Notes: a model not told the origin generated them from the sequence alone. A stretch of DNA of 64,000 nt from Paraburkholderia bannensis NBRC 103871 (GCF_000685015.1 NZ_BAYA01000001.1:62001-126000), one strand, 5' to 3'; shown: positions 18,874 to 28,909, numbered from the stretch's first letter. Numbers and translations are program-made.

Positions 18874-19719
18874 TCAGGCTTGTTCGACAGTCCCGACCGT
18901 TGCGCTCACCGTGTAGCGCTCGCGGCGCTCGAAGCCGCCCGGTCGCTTGATGCGGTGCGAGCCGTCGTCGTCGCTGCGCTCGCAGGTTTCCACATCCAGT
19001 TGCTCGCCATTCAGGCGCACGCGTAGTGCGGTGGTGCCGCGCGTGCCGTAGTCGGGCGTATCGATAAAAGCCGCCGACAACGCGCGTTCGCGCTCCAGCG
19101 GAATGCCGGTGGCCGGCAGTTGCGCATCGGGCGCGACGCGCGGGTCGCGCATGATGTCGATAAGCGTATCGAGCGGCACGTCCGGGCCGTTCGCCACTTG
19201 CTGCGCGAGCTCGGCGCGCTTGTGCACGAGCTTCGGCCAGGGCGTGTCGAGCACCGCGTTCGAAATGCCGTGCGTGCCGTCGGGCAGCAGGGCGGGTGCG
19301 CGGTCGGCGCGGTTGCAGTACCACGCGAGCTCGCGCCGCGTCCAGTCGCCGACGATCAGATTGAAACCGTTATACAGATCGCCTTCGCGCGCCACCTCGG
19401 CGAGATAGTCGAGCGGCGTGTCAGGCAGATCGGGGGCGCCCGTAAGCCAGCGCGAGACCAGCGTGCCGCGCGTGGGCGCGTCGGGGCGCATCTCGTGCGG
19501 CGCGCGGTAGTTCGTGAGCGCCGCGAAGCGCCCGCCGCGCGTCATGCCCAGCCAGGTGCCGCCGCCGACCAGGTCGCGGCCCGCCAGCACGTCGGGCGCG
19601 TCGTCCCACCATTGCAGCGGCGCGGCCGTGCGGCGCAGGAATTCGTCGCGGTTGGCCGCGAGCGTGAAGAGCGCGCCGTCGCTCGCGCGCGGCCGCCAGT
19701 CGAATACGATCAGGCACAT
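18874..19719 (-). CDS. NRDE (TANGO2-like) family protein
   Basis: A 281-residue protein starting MCLIVFDWRP with the family-defining Asn-Arg-Asp-Glu at residues 23-26, and the conserved GGTWLGMTRGGRFAALTNYR and LPDGTHGISNAVLDTPWPK blocks. The N-terminal Cys2 is typical of this Ntn-hydrolase-like family. Function is not established in bacteria; eukaryotic TANGO2 is linked to lipid and heme handling. It is 45 bases downstream of ygfZ on the minus strand. Confidence 0.93.
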   Translation of the reverse strand: MCLIVFDWRPRASDGALFTLAANRDEFLRRTAAPLQWWDDAPDVLAGRDLVGGGTWLGMTRGGRFAALTNYRAPHEMRPDAPTRGTLVSRWLTGAPDLPDTPLDYLAEVAREGDLYNGFNLIVGDWTRRELAWYCNRADRAPALLPDGTHGISNAVLDTPWPKLVHKRAELAQQVANGPDVPLDTLIDIMRDPRVAPDAQLPATGIPLERERALSAAFIDTPDYGTRGTTALRVRLNGEQLDVETCERSDDDGSHRIKRPGGFERRERYTVSATVGTVEQA

Positions 19720-19764
19720 GGCGCGCGGTCTCCTTCGTGCGCAGCGACGGCGGGCGTCAAGGCG

Positions 19765-20781
19765 TCAGACTTCGGTGGGCAGAGCGTACGGCAGTGGCAG
19801 AACGCGCAGCGCGGGGCCATCGGCGGCGCCCAGATGCACGCTGCCCGATTCGAGCGCGGCGAGCTTGATTTCGGCGAGCAGGTCGACGCCGCCATCGGGC
19901 GCTGCCGCCGCGTTCACGATCATGCCGCAGGGCTGGCCCGGGTCGTCGGAGTGGAACAGTTCCACGCCCGCATGCGCCGCGTCGAGGCCGGCCGCGACGC
20001 TCGCCAGCGCCGTGCGGCGCTTGATCGTGCCGCGATACTGGCTGCGTGCGACGATCTCCTGGCCCGGATAGCAGCCTTTCTTGAAGTTCACGCCGCCGAG
20101 CACGTCGTAATTGACCATCTGCGGCACGAACTGCTCGCTCACCGGCTGGGTGATGCGCGGCTCGCCGGCACGGATGTCGAGCCAGTCCCACACGGCGGGC
20201 GACACGGCCTTGAGTTCGCCATCGAGCGTGGCGAGCTTCGCCTCGACCGCTTCCTTCGGCCCGACCCACAGGTAGCGCAGGCGTCCGGCCGCGTCCGGCA
20301 CGCGGATCAGCGAGCCGGCGGGATCGTCCACCTTGACGTGCACGCCGTCGGGCAGCGCGTCGAACACGCGGGCGAGCGCGCCGCGCACTTCACCGGCAAA
20401 ACCGACCACAAGCAGCTTGTCGGTGTCGTCGGTGAGCTTTGCCTTGGCGCGCAGCACGAACATCGACAGGCGCTTCTGCACGGGCGCCTGCACGTCCTTC
20501 GAAATCAGCAGGCGGATCGCTTCGCCGGTCTTCCAGGTGAGGAAGGAGGCGAGCAGACGGCCCTTGGCCGAGCAGTAGCCCGCAAGGCGCGCACCGGCGA
20601 CGTCGAGATGCTGCACGTCGTTGGTGAGCTGGCCGTGCAGGAAGCTGGCTGCGTCGTCGCCGTTGGCGTCGATCACGCCGAACTGCGGCAGGATCGCGTA
20701 GCCGCCGCCGTGGAGGACGGCGTCGAAATCGGCCGCGGTGGGGGTGTCGGGGGTCGGTTGTGCTGCGAGCGGTGCGTTCAT
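19765..20781 (-). CDS. ygfZ: Folate-binding protein YgfZ
   Basis: YgfZ is a GcvT-like tetrahydrofolate-binding protein that helps assemble or repair Fe-S enzymes such as MiaB. The 338 residues end their core in the invariant KGCYPGQE motif (Lys235-Glu242, with Cys237). YCSAKGRLLASFLTW lies at about 69-83, also a hallmark. It is divergent from mltG with 77 bases between the starts, an arrangement common in beta-proteobacteria. Confidence 0.95.
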   Translation of the reverse strand: MNAPLAAQPTPDTPTAADFDAVLHGGGYAILPQFGVIDANGDDAASFLHGQLTNDVQHLDVAGARLAGYCSAKGRLLASFLTWKTGEAIRLLISKDVQAPVQKRLSMFVLRAKAKLTDDTDKLLVVGFAGEVRGALARVFDALPDGVHVKVDDPAGSLIRVPDAAGRLRYLWVGPKEAVEAKLATLDGELKAVSPAVWDWLDIRAGEPRITQPVSEQFVPQMVNYDVLGGVNFKKGCYPGQEIVARSQYRGTIKRRTALASVAAGLDAAHAGVELFHSDDPGQPCGMIVNAAAAPDGGVDLLAEIKLAALESGSVHLGAADGPALRVLPLPYALPTEV

Positions 20782-20858
20782 GGATTCGAGGAACAGTCAA
20801 TCCTGACTTTAGCGAGGTCGAGCGGTTATTATATGGAGTTCCCCAGAGTCATGTTTCC

Positions 20859-21869
20859 ATGTCCCTCCTGAAGAAATGCCTTGCAGCGGGCGCCGCGCTC
20901 GTCGTGCTGGGCGCAGCCGCCGCGGGCGGCGTCGCTTATTGGGCCACAAGACCCATCTCGCTTGCCGTTGCGCAGCTCGACGTCACGATCAAGCCGCATA
21001 GCTCGGTGCGCAGCGTCACCACGCAGTTGCGGCGCGGCGGCGTGCCGGTTCAGCCCCAGCTGTTCGTGCTGATGACGCGCGTGCTCGGCCTGCAAAGTCA
21101 GCTCAAGTCGGGCAACTACGAGTTCAAGGCCGGCATTACGCCCTATGAAGTGCTGCAAAAGATGGCGCTCGGCGACGTCAACGAATACGTCGCGACCATC
21201 ATCGAAGGCTGGACGTTCAAGCACATGCGCCAGGAACTCGACGCCAATCCGGCGCTGAGCCACGACTCAGCCTCCATGACGGACGCGCAACTGCTCGCCG
21301 CCATCGGCGCGCCGCCAGCGCCGCAAGGCAGCGGCGAGGGCCTGTTCTTCCCGGATACCTACCTGTTCGACAAGGGCTCGAGCGATCTGGACGTCTATCG
21401 CCGCGCCTACAAGCTGATGCAGACGCACCTGAACGAGGTGTGGGCCGCGCGCGCGCCGGGCCTGCCGCTGAAGTCGCCTTACGAGGCGCTCACGCTGGCG
21501 TCGCTGGTCGAAAAGGAAACCGGCAAGGCGGGCGACCGCGCCCAGGTGGCGGCCGTGTTCACGAACCGGCTCAAGGTGGGCATGCCGTTGCAGACCGATC
21601 CGTCGGTGATCTACGGGATGGGGGAAAGCTACCTGGGGCATCTGCACAAGCGCGATCTCCAGGTCGACACTCTTTACAATACGTACCTGCGCCTCGGGCT
21701 GCCGCCGACTCCAATCGCGCTGCCCGGCGTCGCCTCGTTGCAGGCGGCGCTCAATCCGGCCGCGACCGCCGCACTGTATTTCGTGGCGCGCGGCGACGGC
21801 AGCAGCGTTTTTTCTGACAATCTCGTCGACCATAACAAGGCCGTCGATAAGTACATCCGGGGTAACTAA
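20859..21869 (+). CDS. mltG: Endolytic murein transglycosylase MltG
   Basis: Membrane-anchored enzyme that cleaves nascent glycan strands. The 336-residue protein has one N-terminal transmembrane segment (LLKKCLAAGAALVVLGAAA), a LysM-like domain, and the YceG catalytic domain with the catalytic Glu218 in SLVEKETG and the later LQTDPSVIYGMGE. The ATG at 20859 puts the membrane segment at the extreme N-terminus, and an upstream in-frame start does not fit. The stop directly abuts the tmk start, so the two are coupled. Confidence 0.96.
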   Translation: MSLLKKCLAAGAALVVLGAAAAGGVAYWATRPISLAVAQLDVTIKPHSSVRSVTTQLRRGGVPVQPQLFVLMTRVLGLQSQLKSGNYEFKAGITPYEVLQKMALGDVNEYVATIIEGWTFKHMRQELDANPALSHDSASMTDAQLLAAIGAPPAPQGSGEGLFFPDTYLFDKGSSDLDVYRRAYKLMQTHLNEVWAARAPGLPLKSPYEALTLASLVEKETGKAGDRAQVAAVFTNRLKVGMPLQTDPSVIYGMGESYLGHLHKRDLQVDTLYNTYLRLGLPPTPIALPGVASLQAALNPAATAALYFVARGDGSSVFSDNLVDHNKAVDKYIRGN

Positions 21870-22490
21870 ATGGCGCGGGGCCGATTCATCACGTTCGAGG
21901 GCATCGACGGCGCGGGCAAGACTACGCATCTGGCGTGGTTTCGCGAGCAGCTCGAACAGAAGCTCGCCGCCGCCGGACGCACGGTGGTCATGACGCGCGA
22001 ACCGGGCGGCACGCCGATGGGCGAGAAGCTGCGCGAGATCCTGCTCAACGAGCCGATGGATCTCGAAACCGAGGCGCTGCTGATGTTCGCGGCGCGGCGC
22101 GAACATCTCGCGCGCGTGATCGAGCCGGCGCTCGCACGCGGCGACTGGGTGCTGTCCGACCGCTTCACCGACGCCACCTTCGCCTATCAGGGCGGCGGAC
22201 GCGGCCTGCCGCGCGACAAGCTCGAAACGCTCGAACGCTGGGTGCAGGGCGGCTTCCAGCCCGACCTGACCGTGCTGTTCGACATCGACCCCGATACCGC
22301 AAGCGAGCGCCGCGGCGCTGCGCGCGCGCCGGATCGCTTCGAGAGCGAAACCGATGCGTTCTTCACGCGTACGCGCACCGAATACCTGCGCCGCGCCGAG
22401 GAAGCACCGTACCGCTTCGCGATCGTCGATTCATCGCAGAGCATCGAAGAGATTCGCCGCAAGCTCGAACAAGTGATCGCGGCTTTCTGA
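21870..22490 (+). CDS. tmk: Thymidylate kinase
   Basis: Phosphorylates dTMP to dTDP. The 206-residue protein has the P-loop [10 protein letters not shown] at residues 11-20, MTREPGGTP, and [16 protein letters not shown]. It sits in the conserved order mltG-tmk-holB-tatD and starts at the base after the mltG stop. Confidence 0.97.
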   Translation: MARGRFITFEGIDGAGKTTHLAWFREQLEQKLAAAGRTVVMTREPGGTPMGEKLREILLNEPMDLETEALLMFAARREHLARVIEPALARGDWVLSDRFTDATFAYQGGGRGLPRDKLETLERWVQGGFQPDLTVLFDIDPDTASERRGAARAPDRFESETDAFFTRTRTEYLRRAEEAPYRFAIVDSSQSIEEIRRKLEQVIAAF

Positions 22491-22532
22491 AGCATGCACG
22501 CGCTATCTCGCCTCTAACTGGCTGATTTCACA

Positions 22533-23573
22533 ATGATCTATCCCTGGCAAACCGGTGATTGGGAGCGCTTGCAGCAACTGCGCAGTCACTGGCCGCACGC
22601 GTTGCTGCTGCATGGGCAGGCCGGCATCGGCAAGCTCCAGTTCGCCCAGCACCTGGCGAAGGGGCTGCTGTGCGAGTCGCCGCAAGCCGACGGCCAGCCC
22701 TGTGGCACCTGCCCGGCGTGCACGTGGTTCGCGCAGGGCAATCACCCCGACTACCGCGTGGTGGTGCCCGAAGCGCTGGCGAGCCTCGTCGGCCCCTCGG
22801 GCGACGACAAGGACGACGCCAAAGCCGATAAGGCCGACGGCGACGAAGGCAAGAAGACCCGCACGCCCAGCAAGGAAATCCGCATCGAACAGGTGCGTGC
22901 ACTGCTCGATTTCACGAGCGTGGGGTCGCATCGCGGCGGGCTGCGCGTGGTCGTGCTGTATCCGGCCGAGGCGCTCAACGTCGCGGCCGCCAACGCGCTC
23001 CTGAAGACGCTGGAAGAGCCGCCTTCGAGCGTGGTGTTCCTGCTGGTCTCCGCACGTATCGACCGGCTGCTGCCGACCATCATCAGCCGCTGCCGCCAGT
23101 GGCCGATGGGCACGCCTTCGCCGCAGCAGGCGCAAGCCTGGCTCGCGCAGCAGGGCGTCGCCGATCCGGCGGGGCTGCTGGCCGAAGCGGGCGGCGCGCC
23201 GCTTGCGGCACTGGCGCTCGCAAGCGACGAAAACCGCACGCTGCGCGACTGGGCGCTGACCCAGCTTGCCGCCGGGCCGAACTGCGACGCCTTCGCCTGT
23301 GGCGAGACGCTGCAAAAGCTGCCGGTGCCGCTCGTGCTCGGCTGGTTGCAGCGCTGGGCCTACGATCTGCTGGCGCAAAGCACGGCGGGCCGGCCGCGTT
23401 ACTACCCGCAGGCGGCGGAAGCGCTGGCGCGCTGCGCTGGCAAGGTCGACGCCCCGGCGCTCGCGCGCTATCTGAAGACCGTGACGCGCCAGCGCGCCGT
23501 CGAGAACCACCCGCTGAATGCGCGACTCGTGTTCGAGGAGCTCTTTCTCGGCTATCGTGAAATGTTCGCCTGA
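22533..23573 (+). CDS. holB: DNA polymerase III subunit delta'
   Basis: Clamp-loader subunit, 346 residues. The AAA+ N-domain has GQAGIGKLQ at 28-36 (a modified P-loop, as usual for delta'). The four zinc ligands are Cys47, Cys57, Cys60 and Cys63. The SRC sensor motif is seen in IISRCRQW. A lysine/aspartate-rich insertion at about 90-110 looks like a flexible loop. Lies 42 bases after tmk. Confidence 0.95.
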   Translation: MIYPWQTGDWERLQQLRSHWPHALLLHGQAGIGKLQFAQHLAKGLLCESPQADGQPCGTCPACTWFAQGNHPDYRVVVPEALASLVGPSGDDKDDAKADKADGDEGKKTRTPSKEIRIEQVRALLDFTSVGSHRGGLRVVVLYPAEALNVAAANALLKTLEEPPSSVVFLLVSARIDRLLPTIISRCRQWPMGTPSPQQAQAWLAQQGVADPAGLLAEAGGAPLAALALASDENRTLRDWALTQLAAGPNCDAFACGETLQKLPVPLVLGWLQRWAYDLLAQSTAGRPRYYPQAAEALARCAGKVDAPALARYLKTVTRQRAVENHPLNARLVFEELFLGYREMFA

Positions 23574-23674
23574 GCCTGGCTTCAGGCGGCCTCAGGCGAC
23601 TTTCGGCGCTTTCCGGCGCTTCAGGTTTCAATCGCGCTGTTTCCGTTTTCCCGTTTTTACTTCGCAGGACGCCC

Positions 23675-24460
23675 ATGTTTGTCGATTCGCATTGCCACAT
23701 CAATTTCGAGGGCCTCGCCGACCGTCTGCCCCAGGTGCTCGAAAACATGCGTGCGCAGGACGTCACGCACGCGCTGTGCGTCTCGGTCGATCTGGAGACG
23801 CTGCCGTCGGTGCTCGACATCGCGAGCCGCTTTGAGAACGTCTACGCGTCGGTGGGCGTGCATCCCGATCACGAGGACGTGCAGGAGCCTTCCGTCGCCG
23901 ATCTCGTGGAACTGGCGAAGCATCCGAAAGTCGTGGCGATCGGCGAAACGGGGCTCGATTACTACCGCCTGGGCGAGCGCACGATCGACGACATGGAGTG
24001 GCAGCGCGAGCGTTTTCGCAATCACATTCGTGCCGCGCACGCCACGGGCAAGCCGCTCATCATCCACACGCGCGCCTCGTCGGAAGACACGCTGCGCATC
24101 ATGGAAGAGGAGCGCGCCGGCGAACCCGGCGGCGTGATGCACTGCTTCACCGAACCGTGGGCGATCGCCGAGCGTGCCATCGCGCAGAATTTTTACATTT
24201 CGCTGTCGGGTATCGTCACGTTCAAGAGCGCGACCGAGGTGCAGGAGGTCGCGCGCCGCGTGCCGATCGAGCGCCTGCTGATCGAAACGGACTCGCCATA
24301 CCTTGCGCCAGTGCCATTTCGGGGCAAACCGAATGAACCTGCGTACGTGAGCCATGTCGGAAGATTCATTGCCCAGCAACGCGGATTGCCGGACGCCGAA
24401 CTCGGCGCTGCCACCACGCAGAACTTTTTCCGGCTGTTCAAGATTCCGGTTCCGGCCTGA
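23675..24460 (+). CDS. TatD family metal-dependent hydrolase
   Basis: Probable TatD-type DNase, 261 residues. It has the metal-binding HCH at residues 6-8 (FVDSHCHINF), GETGLDYYR, the HTR motif in PLIIHTRASS, the MHCF motif, and the C-terminal ETDSPYLAP. Last gene of the mltG-tmk-holB-tatD block, 101 bases after holB. Confidence 0.95.
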   Translation: MFVDSHCHINFEGLADRLPQVLENMRAQDVTHALCVSVDLETLPSVLDIASRFENVYASVGVHPDHEDVQEPSVADLVELAKHPKVVAIGETGLDYYRLGERTIDDMEWQRERFRNHIRAAHATGKPLIIHTRASSEDTLRIMEEERAGEPGGVMHCFTEPWAIAERAIAQNFYISLSGIVTFKSATEVQEVARRVPIERLLIETDSPYLAPVPFRGKPNEPAYVSHVGRFIAQQRGLPDAELGAATTQNFFRLFKIPVPA

Positions 24461-24549
24461 CGCTTTGGCGTCATCACGCCGCATAGCCGTCCGCACGCTG
24501 GCAGATCCGCTTGTTATCAATCAGATATCGAATAACGTTAAGGCCTGAC

Positions 24550-25263
24550 ATGAACCTGAATTCGCTTACGTCCTCCGTCCACGCCACCCGCGCGTCGCGC
24601 TCCGCCGGCCTGCGCAGCGTCGCCGCCGCGCTCGCCATCGGCCTGGGCGCCGCCTTCTTCGCGAGCGCACCGGCCTATGCCGCGCCGATCGACTCGCTCG
24701 TGAAGGGCGTGAAGTTCGACGACGACAAGGGCGTCGCCAAGGACATCGCGAACGGCATGGATCCCAACGCCACCGACGACCAGGGCATGCCGCTGCTTGT
24801 GCTGGCCGCGCGCGAGAAGTCGGACAAGGTCGCCGCGCTCCTGCTCGACAACCCGAACACCAAGATCGACGCCGAAGACAAAGCCGGCGAAAACGCACTG
24901 ATGCTGGCCTCGCTCAACGGCGACGTCGATCTCGTCAAGCTGCTCATTGCCAAGGGCGCGAACGTGAACAAGCAGGGCTGGACGCCGCTGCACTACGCGG
25001 CCGCGAACGGCAACGACGATGTGGCGAAGCTGCTGATCGGCTATTCGGCGGACGTCAACGCGCCGTCGCCCAACGGCACGACGCCGCTGATGATGGCCGC
25101 ACGCGGCGATCACATGAGCACGGCGAAGCTGCTGCTCGATCACGGCGCGAACCTGCAGACCAAGAACCAGATCGGCATGAACGCGCTCGATTTCGCCAAG
25201 CAGTACAAGGCGCCGGATGCGATCAAGGATCTGTCGGCGCGCATGGGCCAGACTGCGCAGTAA
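24550..25263 (+). CDS. Secreted ankyrin-repeat protein
   Basis: A 237-residue protein with a long signal peptide (hydrophobic stretch LRSVAAALAIGLGAAFFASAPAYA, cleavage near residue 47). About four or five ankyrin repeats follow at about 70-225, with the usual signatures TPLHYAAANG, NALMLASLNG, TPLMMAARG and NALDFAKQY. It is periplasmic or exported. Partner unknown. Small periplasmic ankyrin proteins are often linked to oxidative-stress protection (AnkB with catalase), but no catalase gene is nearby. Confidence 0.88.
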   Translation: MNLNSLTSSVHATRASRSAGLRSVAAALAIGLGAAFFASAPAYAAPIDSLVKGVKFDDDKGVAKDIANGMDPNATDDQGMPLLVLAAREKSDKVAALLLDNPNTKIDAEDKAGENALMLASLNGDVDLVKLLIAKGANVNKQGWTPLHYAAANGNDDVAKLLIGYSADVNAPSPNGTTPLMMAARGDHMSTAKLLLDHGANLQTKNQIGMNALDFAKQYKAPDAIKDLSARMGQTAQ

Positions 25264-25470
25264 GGACTCAATCAGCGTTTCGGGCGGGCGCGGCTTCAGG
25301 CCCGCCGCCCGCATATGAAAGGACGCCGCAAGCGGCCAGCCGCACGGCAGTCCACAAAAACAGTGCACAATAGCGGAATTGCCCATCGCTGCCGACGCCT
25401 CCACCGGCTCGCGCCAGTGACCGGCACGCGGCGCGGGGGCGCCGCCCCACACGACGAATCAAGGAGAACC

Positions 25471-25833
25471 ATGCTGCGGGCTCTGTTCTGCGCCGGCGCG
25501 CTCATGTTGCCGCTCTCGGCTTTCGCATTCACCGCCAGCGACCTCAACCGCCTTTGCTCGAAGACCGATGTAGCCTCGCGTAGCGCCTGTGCGGCCTACA
25601 TAGAAGGGGCCGCCGACGGCATCTTCAACACCATCGACGCGATCGGCGGCACGACCGGCCCGCGGGTTGGACAGTACTTCTGCCTGCCGGCGGACGCCCG
25701 TTCGGCGCAGTTGACCGACGCGGTGCGCAAGTACATCGCCGACAATCCCAATGTGGCGGGCTACAACGCCAGCACGGCGATTTCGCTGGGACTGGGCAAG
25801 GCGTTTCCCTGCAAGACGGGTAGCGGTAGCTGA
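25471..25833 (+). CDS. Rap1a/Tai-like small secreted protein
   Basis: A 120-residue protein with a clear signal peptide (MLRALFCAGALMLPLSAFA). The mature helical domain begins FTASDLNRLCSK, with cysteines at about residues 29, 38, 68 and 118 that probably form disulfides, and GYNASTAISLGLGKAFPC at its end. This pattern fits the Rap1a/Tai immunity-protein fold. No type VI effector or secretion gene is nearby, so an immunity role is not supported here. AAGGAG precedes the ATG at ideal spacing. Confidence 0.72.
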   Translation: MLRALFCAGALMLPLSAFAFTASDLNRLCSKTDVASRSACAAYIEGAADGIFNTIDAIGGTTGPRVGQYFCLPADARSAQLTDAVRKYIADNPNVAGYNASTAISLGLGKAFPCKTGSGS

Positions 25834-26112
25834 AACCATTTATCACGGGCTCGATTGGTGCTTCCCATTGCGGCCCTGAACATGCTTGAACCTGCTTGAC
25901 TCTCCTGCCGGCTGCGCGCACGCGCGCGCAGCCGCGTCTCAATGCCGTTGAACCTACGGCGAATTCCTCAGTCGATTGACGAGCAGGGCGATTAAGCCTC
26001 TGCTGCATTCTTTAGCGTTTTTTTACGCGCATTCGCGTAGCGTTGCTTCGCTGCGTCCGCTCCCTGCCGCATTCCACCCGATGTCTACCCCTTCCGGAGG
26101 AACTGGCTGCCG

Positions 26113-27414
26113 ATGCCCAATCTCGACTCGATTACCGATTTCGCCGCACGTCTGGCCGACGCGCCCTTGCAGAACTGGCTCGGCACGCTGATCGTCAGCG
26201 CGCTGGCGCTGGCCTTCGCGATTTCGCTTCACTGGCTCGGCGCGCGCGTCGTACGGCGCATTGCCCGGCCGTATCCGCGCGTGAGCGTGTTTGTACGCTA
26301 TGTGCATCAGCCCGCGCGCGCGGTGCTCGGCGTGGTCGCGCTGGAGTTTGTCTGGTGGCAGGCGCCCGACACGCTGCGCTTCGTCTCGACCCTGCGCGAG
26401 CTGTGCGCGTTTGCGCTGGTCGGCGCGATCACGTGGCTGTCGGTGCGTTGTGCGGCGGCCATCGGCGAGGCCATCGTGGCCGCGCATCCGCTCGATATCG
26501 CCGATAACCTGCACGCGCGGCGCATCCACACCCAGGCGCGCGTGCTCGCACGCACGGTGATGGTCGTCATCGTCATCTTCGGCGTGGGCGCGGCGCTGAT
26601 GACCTTCCCGAACGTCCGGCAGATCGGCGCGAGCCTGCTGGCGTCGGCGGGCGTGGCGGGGCTGGTCGCCGGTATCGCGGCACGCCCCGTGCTAGGTAAT
26701 CTGATCGCGGGTTTGCAGATCGCGATTTCGCAGCCGATCCGGCTCGACGACGTGGTCGTGATCCAGGGCGAGTGGGGGCGTATCGAGGAAATTACCGGCA
26801 CGTATGTGTCGGTGCGCATCTGGGACCAGCGCCGCCTGATCGTGCCGTTGCAGTGGTTTATCGAGAATCCGTTCACGAACTGGACGCGCAGCAGTTCGCA
26901 GATCATCGGTTCGGTGTTTCTGTGGCTCGATTACCGCATGCCGCTCGCGCCGCTGCGCGAGGAGCTGGCGCGTATCGTCGAACATGCGCCCGAGTGGGAC
27001 AGGCGCGTGCAGGTGCTGCAGGTGACCGACGCCAACGAGCGTGCCATGCAGTTGCGTGTGCTGGTGAGTTCGCAGGATTCCGGGTTGAACTGGGACTTGC
27101 GTTGCCGAGTGCGCGAAGGGCTGCTCGATTTCGTCAACGCTCGCTATCCCGGTTACCTGCCGAAGGCGCGCGCCGAGGTCGCGGCGCAGATCGACGGCGG
27201 CGCGTTCGAGCCGTCGGGCGAAACGGTGCAGACCGGCCACGCCGGAGCGCGCCCGATGCCGCCGTGGCGTCCACCCGCGGAGCCCGCGTCGAGTACAGCC
27301 GCGCATACGGAAGCCGATCCGGTAGCGGGCAGCAGCCTGCGCGTGGGGCAGGAGCCTGACAGCGAAACGCGCGAAGCGCGCGAGACGGTGGAGGACGAAC
27401 AGGCGGCGCGCTGA
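26113..27414 (+). CDS. MscS-family mechanosensitive ion channel
   Basis: A 433-residue membrane protein with about four transmembrane segments in residues 15-190. The MscS pore-lining helix and beta-domain come next (GASLLASAGVAGLVAGIAAR, then QIAISQPIRLDDVVVIQGEWGR and VRIWDQRRLIVPLQWF). The last 75 residues are Pro/Glu/Ala-rich and probably disordered. GGAGG lies 12 bases before the ATG, a slightly long spacing. The next gene is otsA, 76 bases on, so osmotic-downshock release and trehalose synthesis genes are adjacent. Confidence 0.93.
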   Translation: MPNLDSITDFAARLADAPLQNWLGTLIVSALALAFAISLHWLGARVVRRIARPYPRVSVFVRYVHQPARAVLGVVALEFVWWQAPDTLRFVSTLRELCAFALVGAITWLSVRCAAAIGEAIVAAHPLDIADNLHARRIHTQARVLARTVMVVIVIFGVGAALMTFPNVRQIGASLLASAGVAGLVAGIAARPVLGNLIAGLQIAISQPIRLDDVVVIQGEWGRIEEITGTYVSVRIWDQRRLIVPLQWFIENPFTNWTRSSSQIIGSVFLWLDYRMPLAPLREELARIVEHAPEWDRRVQVLQVTDANERAMQLRVLVSSQDSGLNWDLRCRVREGLLDFVNARYPGYLPKARAEVAAQIDGGAFEPSGETVQTGHAGARPMPPWRPPAEPASSTAAHTEADPVAGSSLRVGQEPDSETREARETVEDEQAAR

Positions 27415-27490
27415 TTACGCAATGTGCCCGCCAGAACCTATAACAGGAAACAGAGGAAACATCGCAGATGAGACGAGAAGGAGTGCAACG

Positions 27491-28909
27491 ATGGCCAGGC
27501 TGATAGTCGTCTCGAATCGCGTGGCGACGCCCACGGAGACCAAAGGGTCGGCAGGGGGCCTTGCCGTTGGCGTATTTGGCGCGCTCAAGGACGCGGGCGG
27601 CGTGTGGTTCGGCTGGAGCGGCGACGTGGTCAGCGAGACCGTGGCGAACGCCGGCCCCACGCTCGTCCAGGAAGGCGCCGTCACGTTCGCGACGGTCGGC
27701 CTCACGAGGAAGGACTACGACCAGTACTACCGGGGCTTTTCGAATGCCACGCTCTGGCCGGTGTTCCACTACCGCAACGACCTCGCACGCTACGAGCGCG
27801 ACGAATACGCAGGCTACCGGCGCGTGAACGCCTGGCTTGCGCACAAGCTGATCAAGCTGATCGAGCCCGACGACATCATCTGGGTGCACGACTATCACCT
27901 GATTCCTTTCGCCGAAGCCCTGCGCGCCGAAGGCGTGCGCAACCGCATCGGTTTTTTCCTGCACATTCCCTTTCCTTCGCCGCAGGTGCTGCAGACGATC
28001 CCGCCGCACGACGAGCTGGTGAAGTCGTTGTGCTGCTACGACCTGCTTGGATTCCAGACGCGCAACGACCAGCAGGCGTTCCACGACTACATGGCGCGCG
28101 AGGCGCGCGGCGTCGTGCGCGAACTGGGTGAGAAGGGCAAGCACGGCGAGCACGAGGGCGAAATCGAAGCCTATGGCCGCAAGCTGCGCACGGGCGTGTA
28201 TCGCATCGGCGTGTTCCCCGACGAGATCGCCGAACAGGCCGCGCGTTACGAAAGCCGCCAGCATGTGCTCGATCTCAAGCAAAGTCTCGAAGGGCGCAAG
28301 CTCATCATGAGCGTCGACCGGCTCGATTATTCGAAGGGGCTGGTCGAGCGTTTTCACGCCTTCGAGCAACTGCTCGAACATTCGCCCGAATGGCGCGGCA
28401 AGGTCACGCTCGTGCAGATCGCGCCGCCCACGCGCTCGGATGTGGCCAGCTACAAGGTGATCCGCGAGGAACTGGAGCGCGAGGCGGGGCGCATCAACGG
28501 GCGCTATTCGGGACTCGACTACACGCCGATCCGCTACCTGAGCCAGCAGTACGACCGCTGGAAGCTGATGTCGCTGTTTCGCGAATCGCAGGTGGGTTAC
28601 GTCACGCCGCTGCACGACGGCATGAACCTCGTCGCGAAGGAGTATGTCGCGGCGCAGAATCCCAACGATCCCGGCGTGCTGGTGCTGTCGATCTTCGCGG
28701 GCGCGGCGGCGGAACTGAGCGGGGCTCTGCTCGTCAATCCGCATGACGCGACGGGCATGTCCGAGGCGCTGGAGCGCGCACTGTCGATGCCGCTCGCAGA
28801 GCGCAAGGAGCGCTACGAAACCAATATGGACGCGCTGCGCCATAACGACCTGGGCGTGTGGCGCGACCGCTTCCTGCGCGACCTGGCGAGCGTGCCGCAG
28901 CCACGTTGA
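27491..28909 (+). CDS. otsA: Alpha,alpha-trehalose-phosphate synthase (UDP-forming)
   Basis: GT20 enzyme making trehalose-6-phosphate from UDP-glucose and glucose-6-phosphate. The 472 residues start MARLIVVSNRVATP and hold GGLAVGV, WVHDYHLIPFAE, GFFLHIPFPSP, SVDRLDYSKGL and the donor-site block PLHDGMNLVAKEYVAAQ. AAGGAG precedes the ATG at 27491; the longer frame from 27422 is not conserved. The phosphatase partner OtsB is not fused here and not in the window. Confidence 0.96.
   Translation: MARLIVVSNRVATPTETKGSAGGLAVGVFGALKDAGGVWFGWSGDVVSETVANAGPTLVQEGAVTFATVGLTRKDYDQYYRGFSNATLWPVFHYRNDLARYERDEYAGYRRVNAWLAHKLIKLIEPDDIIWVHDYHLIPFAEALRAEGVRNRIGFFLHIPFPSPQVLQTIPPHDELVKSLCCYDLLGFQTRNDQQAFHDYMAREARGVVRELGEKGKHGEHEGEIEAYGRKLRTGVYRIGVFPDEIAEQAARYESRQHVLDLKQSLEGRKLIMSVDRLDYSKGLVERFHAFEQLLEHSPEWRGKVTLVQIAPPTRSDVASYKVIREELEREAGRINGRYSGLDYTPIRYLSQQYDRWKLMSLFRESQVGYVTPLHDGMNLVAKEYVAAQNPNDPGVLVLSIFAGAAAELSGALLVNPHDATGMSEALERALSMPLAERKERYETNMDALRHNDLGVWRDRFLRDLASVPQPR

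Noticed and set aside
25284..25315. GC-rich inverted repeat after the ankyrin gene as a terminator
   Set aside because: The stem (GGGCGGGC with GCCCGCC) is plausible, but no T run follows on either strand.
25471..25833. Rap1a/Tai-like protein as a type VI secretion immunity protein
   Set aside because: No effector, peptidoglycan hydrolase or secretion gene is nearby, so only the fold-level call is kept.
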